A model generated the notes under the pieces. That model saw only the letters and a program-made list of their open reading frames with translations, searched no databases and was not told the origin of the DNA. DNA of 6,018 nucleotides, from NCBI GenBank assembly GCA_023417985.1, contig JAEZDV010000160.1, forward strand, positions 1 to 6,018, read 5' to 3'. This DNA comes from Actinomycetes bacterium. Lineage in GTDB: Bacteria; Actinomycetota; Actinomycetes; Mycobacteriales; Mycobacteriaceae. Both the position numbers and the translations under genes were made by a program. This document shows positions 1 to 3,526 of the stretch, piece after piece (position 1 is the first letter of the stretch; every line of letters starts with the position of its first letter).

Positions 1-35
1 CCGGGGGGGCCGCGTAACGACTCCCGTCCCACGCC

Positions 36-46
36 CCCGCAGCGGG
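36..46. repeat. Short GC-rich dyad downstream of the Rid gene
   Basis: CCCGC and GCGGG are separated by a single A, a perfect 5-bp inverted repeat lying 28 bp past the Rid stop codon on the minus strand. It could act as a weak terminator or spacer hairpin before the next minus-strand gene. No T-tract follows, and such short GC dyads are common in high-GC DNA. The first 35 bases show no gene start I can defend. Confidence 0.25.
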
Positions 47-86
47 TCACCTCGTACTCAGGTCACCTCGAACTCAGGCCACCTCG
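45..86. repeat. 16-bp tandem repeat across the Rid stop codon
   Basis: Positions 45-60 and 61-76 are head-to-tail copies of a 16-bp unit (GGTCACCTCGtACTCA and GGTCACCTCGaACTCA) differing at one base. A third, degraded copy begins at 77: its first ten bases, GGCCACCTCG, match at nine. Read on the minus strand, the unit holds the last Rid codons and the TGA stop, so the gene's 3' end appears to have been duplicated outward. The simplest origin is replication slippage. No function is evident. Confidence 0.75.
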
Positions 87-535
87 ACGATCAGCTCCAC
101 CTCGACCGGAGCGCCGAGGGGCAATTCGGCGACACCGACGGCGGATCGGGCGTGCGCGCCGACGTCACCGAACACCTCACCGAGCAGTTCCGAGGCACCG
201 TTGACGACACCAGGCTGGCCGGTGAAGCCCTCCGCCGACGCCACGAAGCCGACCACCTTGACGATGCTGGCGATGTTGTCCAGCCCCACGAGACCGTCGA
301 TCGCCGCGAGCGCGTTGAGGACCGCGGTACGTGCAGCCTCCTTGGCCTCCTCGGGGGACACCGCGGCGCCGACCTTGCCGGTGTGGGTGAGCTTGCCGTC
401 GACGAGCGGCAGCTGGCCGGAGGTGTAGACGGCGTCACCGAAACGGACGGCAGGCACATACGCTGCGACCGGCTTGGCGACCGGCGGCAAGGTGATTCCG
501 AGCTCGGCGAGGCGGGAAGTCCAGTCGTGCGCCAC
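74..535 (-). CDS. Rid (YjgF/YER057c/UK114) family protein
   Basis: This 153-residue protein has the usual length for a Rid-family member and no signal peptide or membrane segment, so it should be a cytosolic homotrimer. Family marks are TSGQLPLVDGKL (residues 38-49), corresponding to the TSGQ region of RidA, and ARSAVGVAELP (129-139), which keeps the arginine (R130) that binds the substrate carboxylate in active RidA enzymes. It ends in the typical VEVELIVEV strand. Canonical RidA hydrolyses reactive enamines/imines from PLP enzymes; the longer actinobacterial form here is a related subgroup whose substrate I cannot name. The GTG start at 535 is chosen because the family alignment begins at AHDWTSRLAELG. 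It lies two bases after the TGA of the upstream small gene, with a purine-rich GAAGGG six bases before it inside that gene, implying translational coupling. The frame stays open further upstream, but that part is the shadow of the small gene. It is the apparent orthologue of M. tuberculosis Rv3678c. Confidence 0.9.
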   Translation of the reverse strand: MAHDWTSRLAELGITLPPVAKPVAAYVPAVRFGDAVYTSGQLPLVDGKLTHTGKVGAAVSPEEAKEAARTAVLNALAAIDGLVGLDNIASIVKVVGFVASAEGFTGQPGVVNGASELLGEVFGDVGAHARSAVGVAELPLGAPVEVELIVEVA

Positions 536-537
536 GA

Positions 538-702
538 TCAGCCCTTCGGACGCTTCAGGTAGGCAACGTGCTGTTCGCCGGTCGGCCCCTGCAGGACGGT
601 GACAAGTTCCCAGCCGTCGGCACCCCAGGTATCGAGAATCTGCTTGGTCGCGTGTGTGAGCAGGGGCACGGTCGCGTACTCCCACGTAGTCGTTTCACTC
701 AT
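538..702 (-). CDS. Small DUF4177-like protein
   Basis: A 54-residue ORF starts MSETTTWEYATVPLL and ends YLKRPKG. The pattern WEYATVPL, then QILDTWGADGWELVTV (residues 21-36), then a final strand HVAYLKRP is what I recognise as DUF4177: a small alpha/beta fold with a conserved GWELV core and no assigned biochemical role. There is no signal peptide or cysteine. The ATG at 702 has AGGG seven bases upstream (GGATAGGG). A second ATG at 707 reads only ATG-ACA-TGA and is not a gene. The stop lies two bases before the GTG of the Rid gene, so the two are almost certainly co-transcribed and translationally coupled. A small gene of this kind sits at the same place in mycobacteria (annotated there as Rv3678A, from memory). 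Its position suggests a partner or modulator of the Rid protein, but that is inference. Confidence 0.85.
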   Translation of the reverse strand: MSETTTWEYATVPLLTHATKQILDTWGADGWELVTVLQGPTGEQHVAYLKRPKG

Positions 703-739
703 GTCATGACCCTATCCGCCGCCCGAACCGGCTGACGAC

Positions 740-745
740 TTATAG
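740..745 (-). promoter_or_regulatory. Putative -10 of the DUF4177-rid unit
   Basis: Read on the minus strand, 745 to 740 is TATAAG, five of six matches to the TATAAT consensus. Transcription would begin near 733, leaving a leader of about 30 nt that contains the GGATAGGG ribosome-binding site. No good -35 is visible at 16-18 bp. It overlaps the -10 proposed for the opposite strand. Confidence 0.4.
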
Positions 746-748
746 GCT
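743..748 (+). promoter_or_regulatory. Putative -10 for a leaderless ATPase transcript
   Basis: TAGGCT fits the actinobacterial TANNNT -10 pattern; the overlapping TATAGG at 741-746 is an alternative register. Seven bases (749-755) separate it from GTG at 756, the spacing expected if transcription starts at or within a base of the start codon. There is no Shine-Dalgarno sequence before 750 or 756, which supports a leaderless mRNA. No convincing -35 is present. Confidence 0.45.
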
Positions 749-755
749 CGTGCTC

Positions 756-1769
756 GTGGCAACACCGACATCTCATTCCGGCGAGTGGCCGACCGGCGCC
801 GCACAGGCGCGACTGCACTTCGTGTCCGGTAAAGGCGGGACCGGCAAATCCACGGTGGCCGGAGCGCTCGCGCTCGCGCTCGCCGCCGGGGGCCGCAAGG
901 TCCTCCTGATCGAGACGGAGGGCCGGCAGGGAATCGCGCAGTTGTTCGATGTTCCGCCGTTACCGCCGGTGGAGACCAAGATCGCCAGCGCCGACGGCGG
1001 TGGCGTCGTTTCGGCGCTCGCTATCGACATCGAAGCGGCGTTCCTCGAGTACCTCGACATGTTCTACAACCTCGGGTTCGCGGGGCGTGCGATGCGGCGG
1101 ATCGGTGCCGTCGAGTTCGCCACCACGCTCGCTCCCGGTCTTCGCGATGTGATCCTCACCGGCAAGATCAAGGAAACCGTGGTGCGGACCGACTCGTCGG
1201 GTCGCCGTGTCTACGACGCGGTCGTGGTCGACGCGCCGCCCACGGGACGGATCTCGAGTTTCCTCGACGTCACCAAGGCCATGGCCGATCTCGCGAAGTC
1301 GGGGCCGATCCGGGCGCAGAGCGAGGGCGTGGTGCGACTGCTGCATTCGGACGAGACGGTCGTGCACCTGGTGACACTGCTCGAGGCGCTGCCCGTTCAG
1401 GAAACCGCGGATGCGGTGGAGGAATTGCAGGCGGCTGACCTGCGTCTGGGCACCGTGATCGTCAATCGCACCGCACCGGAGCATCTCCCCGAAGATCTGG
1501 TCGATGAATTCGCCGGCGGGCGGGTACCCGGGGAGGCGATCCGCGCCGCGCTCGGCAGGATCGGGGTGAAATTGTCCGACGAAGATTTCGCCGGGCTGCT
1601 CACCGAAGCCATCGAGCATGCCGCAACCCTGCAGGCACAGCAGGTCAGCGCCGCTCAACTCGACGACGTGAAGGTGGCACGCATGTCCTTGCCCGCCCTG
1701 GCCGACGGCATCGATGTCGGCGGTTTGTACGAACTCGCCCAGGCACTGACCGAGCAGGGCGTCCGATGA
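756..1769 (+). CDS. ArsA/Get3-like ATPase, first subunit (Rv3679-type)
   Basis: A 337-residue soluble SIMIBI-class P-loop ATPase. The deviant Walker A SGKGGTGKST is at residues 24-33, with the signature first lysine (K26). The Walker B/switch II element VVVDAPPTGRISSFLDV (156-172) matches the DTAPTGH-type motif of ArsA and Get3. VNR near 236-238 is in the place of the adenine-contacting asparagine. The usual DPA(H/R) after the second strand is replaced by ETEGRQGIAQLF (53-64), so this subunit lacks the canonical switch I aspartate. There is no cysteine at all, so neither the ArsA metalloid site nor the Get3 zinc CXXC exists; an arsenite role is unlikely. It overlaps the next ATPase by four bases (ATGA), implying a stoichiometric pair. 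I recall the M. tuberculosis pair being described as Get3 homologues forming a complex (BagA/BagB). GTG 756 is preferred from leaderless -10 spacing; GTG 750 would add two residues. Confidence 0.9.
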   Translation: MATPTSHSGEWPTGAAQARLHFVSGKGGTGKSTVAGALALALAAGGRKVLLIETEGRQGIAQLFDVPPLPPVETKIASADGGGVVSALAIDIEAAFLEYLDMFYNLGFAGRAMRRIGAVEFATTLAPGLRDVILTGKIKETVVRTDSSGRRVYDAVVVDAPPTGRISSFLDVTKAMADLAKSGPIRAQSEGVVRLLHSDETVVHLVTLLEALPVQETADAVEELQAADLRLGTVIVNRTAPEHLPEDLVDEFAGGRVPGEAIRAALGRIGVKLSDEDFAGLLTEAIEHAATLQAQQVSAAQLDDVKVARMSLPALADGIDVGGLYELAQALTEQGVR

Positions 1770-2902
1770 CCGGGAAGGCCCGCGCCGCCGCGCCGCTCGA
1801 CGTCGGCGCGATCCTGACCGACCCGTCGTCACGGGTGATCGTGTGTTGCGGCTCCGGGGGCGTGGGCAAGACCACCACCGCGGCCGCACTGGCGCTGCGA
1901 GCCGCCGAGAAGGGGCGCAGCGTCGTGGTGCTCACCATCGACCCCGCGCGACGGCTCGCGCAGGCCCTCGGCGTGCAGAGTCTCGACAACGCGCCGCAGA
2001 AGGTGGAACTTCCGCCCGGCTCGACGGGCGAACTGCACGCGATGATGCTCAACATGCGTCGCACGTTCGACGACATGGTGCTCGAGCACTCGACGCCGGA
2101 CAAGGCGCAGCAGATCCTGGACAACCCCTTCTATCAGACCGTCGCGTCGTCGTTCTCCGGCACGCAGGAATACATGGCGATGGAGAAGCTCGGGCAACTC
2201 GCGCAGAGCGACGAATGGGATCTGATCGTCGTCGACACGCCGCCGTCCCGGAACGCTCTCGACTTCCTCGATGCTCCGCAGCGGCTCGGCGCGTTCCTCG
2301 ACGGCCGGATGATCCGGATCTTCACGGCGCCGGGTCGCGGGATCGGCCGCCTCGTCACCGGTGCGATGGGGATGGCCCTCAAAGCAGTTTCGACGATCGT
2401 GGGAAGCCAGATGCTCTCGGACGCGTCCGCGTTCGTGCAGTCGCTGGATTCGATGTTCGGCGGGTTCCGTGAGCGGGCCAACCGGACGTATCAACTGCTC
2501 CAGAAGCCCGGAACCCACTTCATGGTGGTCGCGTCCGCAGAACCCGACGCGCTGCGGGAGGCGTCCTACTTCGTCGAACGGCTCGGAGAAGACCGGATGC
2601 CCCTCGCGGGCCTGGTCCTCAATCGCACCCATCCGACCTTGTCGAAGATGCCGGCGGACCATGCGCTGACGGCCGCCGACGTCCTCGCCGAGCGAGGTGG
2701 TGACGATGCGGAGGCCACCGAAGCCGTCCTGCGAATCCACGCGCACCGGGCCGTGACGGCGAAACGCGAGCTACGTCTGCTCCGGAGTTTCACCGCCGCG
2801 AATCCGCGCGTGCCCGTGGTCGGCGTCCCGTCTTTGCCGTTCGAAGTCTCGGACCTCGAGGCGTTGCGGGCAGTGGCCGACCAGCTCACCCGCGAGGTCT
2901 GA
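1766..2902 (+). CDS. ArsA/Get3-like ATPase, second subunit (Rv3680-type)
   Basis: A 378-residue cytosolic ATPase, the partner of the preceding gene. The P-loop CGSGGVGKTTTAAA spans residues 28-41, and here the canonical TIDPARRLAQALG follows at 57-69, including the DPAR element missing from the first subunit. Switch II is VVDTPPSRNALDFLD (155-169), and LNR at 285-287 supplies the nucleotide-base contact. The M-rich stretch 92-104 and the helical region around 178-235 (FLDGRMIRIF, GMALKAVSTIVG, SAFVQSLDSMFGGF) occupy the part that in Get3 forms the client-binding domain; assigning clients is inference. Its only cysteines are C27 and C28, just before the P-loop, so it has no metalloid-binding cysteine triad and no CXXC zinc clasp. 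ATG 1766 overlaps the upstream stop (ATGA), with a GAGCAGGG stretch just before it. The gene converges on whiB4. It is not an ArsAB arsenic pump: no membrane partner or arsenic gene is nearby. Confidence 0.92.
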   Translation: MTGKARAAAPLDVGAILTDPSSRVIVCCGSGGVGKTTTAAALALRAAEKGRSVVVLTIDPARRLAQALGVQSLDNAPQKVELPPGSTGELHAMMLNMRRTFDDMVLEHSTPDKAQQILDNPFYQTVASSFSGTQEYMAMEKLGQLAQSDEWDLIVVDTPPSRNALDFLDAPQRLGAFLDGRMIRIFTAPGRGIGRLVTGAMGMALKAVSTIVGSQMLSDASAFVQSLDSMFGGFRERANRTYQLLQKPGTHFMVVASAEPDALREASYFVERLGEDRMPLAGLVLNRTHPTLSKMPADHALTAADVLAERGGDDAEATEAVLRIHAHRAVTAKRELRLLRSFTAANPRVPVVGVPSLPFEVSDLEALRAVADQLTREV

Positions 2903-2907
2903 CCTCG
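2893..2907 (+). terminator. Perfect hairpin on the ATPase stop codon
   Basis: CGAGGTC and GACCTCG form a perfect 7-bp inverted repeat around a single T at 2900, the first base of the ATPase TGA stop. As RNA the innermost pairs would open to give about a 6-bp stem with a CUG loop. There is no downstream T-run, so it is at best a U-less actinobacterial-type terminator or a stabilising 3' hairpin. Confidence 0.4.
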
Positions 2908-2911
2908 GCGG

Positions 2912-2955
2912 GTGGGCGGTGTCGGTCCGCGTTGTGGGCGGTCTCAGACCGCGTT
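2912..2955. repeat. 22-bp tandem duplication at the whiB4 3' end
   Basis: Positions 2912-2933 and 2934-2955 are directly adjacent 22-bp copies identical at 19 positions. Both begin GTGGGCGGT and end CCGCGTT; they differ at the 10th, 13th and 15th bases. The second copy contains the last three codons and stop of whiB4 (minus strand); the first lies wholly in the convergent gap. All three differences fall in the dyad, and the second copy is the one with a perfect stem. Confidence 0.8.
2938..2952 (-). terminator. Perfect hairpin on the whiB4 stop codon
   Basis: GCGGTCT and AGACCGC flank a single C at 2945, a perfect 7-bp inverted repeat centred on the whiB4 stop (TGA at 2946-2944). On the minus strand it would follow the last codons of whiB4. 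No T-tract follows, so it would be a U-less terminator or 3' stabiliser. It may serve both directions, since the ATPase operon runs into it from the other side. Confidence 0.45.
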
Positions 2956-3267
2956 CTGGTGCTGTCGCTGCGCTGCGAAGAAATCGGCCCAGGATTCGAC
3001 CTCGGGATGCTGCTTGAGAAGAGCGCGGCGCTGACGCTCGGTCATCCCTCCCCAGACACCGAACTCGACGCGATTGTCGAGGGCGTCCGCGCCGCACTGA
3101 AGCATCACGGGGCAGTGTCGGCAGATGACTGCGGCCTTGCGCTGCGCGGCGCCGCGCACGAACAGTTCATCGGGATCGACCTCGCGGCATCGTGCCCGGG
3201 AAACCCAGGCGATGCGTGCTTCTGCTTGGTCGACGTCTAACCGGGCCGTCGGGGTGGTCATGTGCAT
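2944..3267 (-). CDS. whiB4: WhiB4-type iron-sulfur regulator
   Basis: A 107-residue WhiB-family protein. The four cluster-binding cysteines are C27, C49, C52 and C58, in the family spacing C-X21-C-X2-C-X5-C, and the signature turn GVWGGM is at 70-75. It is followed by the basic segment TERQRRALLKQHPE used for DNA or sigma-factor contact. The stretch DPDELFVRGAAQRKAAVICRHCPV and the position beside ponA2 and the two ATPases identify it as WhiB4 (Rv3681c). In mycobacteria WhiB4 carries an oxygen-sensitive [4Fe-4S] cluster and, in the oxidised apo form, binds and condenses DNA and represses antioxidant genes; I infer the same here. ATG 3267 is chosen because GAGGGG lies seven bases upstream. The in-frame ATG at 3261 would be 13 bases from it, too far. 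The gene is divergent from ponA2 across a 259-bp control region and converges with the ATPase operon. The N-terminus is shorter than the mycobacterial protein as I recall it. Confidence 0.95.
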   Translation of the reverse strand: MHMTTPTARLDVDQAEARIAWVSRARCREVDPDELFVRGAAQRKAAVICRHCPVMLQCGADALDNRVEFGVWGGMTERQRRALLKQHPEVESWADFFAAQRQHQNAV

Positions 3268-3311
3268 TCAGTTGCCCCTCTACTCTCCGAACGCCGCTAC
3301 GCGGTGTCCTT

Positions 3312-3326
3312 GCGCAGGGGCTGCGC
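3312..3326 (-). other. Hairpin in the proposed whiB4 leader
   Basis: GCGCAG and CTGCGC form a perfect 6-bp inverted repeat around three bases (CCC on the minus strand). If whiB4 transcription starts near 3332, this stem sits within the first 20 nt of a leader of about 64 nt, where it could protect the 5' end. A weaker dyad (CCGC-TAC-GCGG, 3294-3304) follows it. A regulatory role is only inferred. Confidence 0.35.
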
Positions 3327-3338
3327 TGGCACGCATCC

Positions 3339-3344
3339 CCTATA
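3339..3344 (-). promoter_or_regulatory. Putative whiB4 -10
   Basis: Read on the minus strand this is TATAGG, giving a start near 3332. A perfect TTGACA lies at 3363-3358, but only 13 bp away, too close for a normal -35 with this -10. The promoter may instead depend on the CRP-like site just upstream. The same AT-rich patch reads TATAAC on the plus strand (3341-3346), a possible distal ponA2 -10. Confidence 0.4.
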
Positions 3345-3362
3345 ACGCAATCTCCCCTGTCA

Positions 3363-3405
3363 AGGTGTTACCTGCATCACACTGAAGTCTCAATCTAGGT
3401 AACCT
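3363..3405. repeat. Paired AGGT/ACCT dyads in the whiB4-ponA2 gap
   Basis: AGGT-GTT-ACCT (3363-3373) and AGGT-A-ACCT (3397-3405) are two small palindromes with centres 33 bp apart, about three helical turns. GTTACCT (3367-3373) and AGGTAAC (3397-3403) also form a perfect 7-bp inverted repeat. The first overlaps the CRP-like site. They could be half-sites for an unidentified dimeric regulator; no family can be named. Confidence 0.35.
3366..3381. promoter_or_regulatory. CRP/GlxR-like operator
   Basis: TGTTA-CCTGCA-TCACA matches the TGTGA-N6-TCACA consensus of CRP-family cAMP receptors at nine of ten defined positions. Its centre (3373.5) is 41.5 bp upstream of the whiB4 start predicted from the TATAGG -10 (about 3332), the classical class II activator position. 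A crp gene lies close by in mycobacteria, but none is visible here. The site could also affect the divergent ponA2. Confidence 0.5.
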
Positions 3406-3446
3406 GGTGCCCGGGCGCAAGGCGAGGAGAACCTTTTTTGGTACGA

Positions 3447-3464
3447 ACGTGCATAGCTGCACGT
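3447..3464. repeat. Perfect 7-bp hairpin upstream of ponA2
   Basis: ACGTGCA and TGCACGT flank the loop TAGC, a perfect 7-bp inverted repeat 63 bp before the ponA2 GTG. GCTGCACGT in its right arm recurs at 3506-3514, ending on the proposed -10. It could be a DNA operator, or an mRNA hairpin if transcription starts further upstream. An unusual T6 run (3434-3439) lies just before it. Confidence 0.35.
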
Positions 3465-3513
3465 CGCGCGGCATGCCGACGCCCTCAATACGACCGCGGA
3501 GCACGGCTGCACG

Positions 3514-3519
3514 TACTGT
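3514..3519 (+). promoter_or_regulatory. Putative -10 for a leaderless ponA2 transcript
   Basis: TACTGT fits TANNNT, and seven bases (3520-3526) separate it from GTG 3527, the same geometry as the ATPase operon start. There is no Shine-Dalgarno sequence before this GTG, so a leaderless transcript would explain the start. No clear -35 is seen. Confidence 0.45.
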
Positions 3520-3526
3520 GTACCTC

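Noticed and set aside
1..44. Possible start of the next minus-strand gene at GTG 32-30
   Set aside because: Only about ten codons are visible, with no ribosome-binding site and no recognisable protein sequence.
536..685. 50-residue N-terminal extension of the Rid protein on the same frame
   Set aside because: It lies entirely inside the DUF4177-like gene in another frame, its composition is arginine-rich shadow sequence, and Rid homology begins at the GTG at 535.
960..1889. 309-codon minus-strand frame opposite the first ATPase
   Set aside because: Low-complexity, Arg/Gly/Asp-rich translation; the plus strand has intact ATPase motifs.
756..2902. Arsenite efflux ATPase (ArsA of an ArsAB pump)
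   Set aside because: No metal-binding cysteines, no ArsB/ArsC/ArsR nearby, and gene order matches the Get3-like Rv3679-Rv3680 pair.
2932..3240. 102-codon plus-strand frame opposite whiB4
   Set aside because: The minus strand encodes the full WhiB cysteine pattern and GVWGGM; this is its shadow.
3419..3439. Intrinsic terminator at AAGG...CCTT followed by T6
   Set aside because: The stem is only four pairs with a long loop, too weak to call, though the T-run is noted in the findings.
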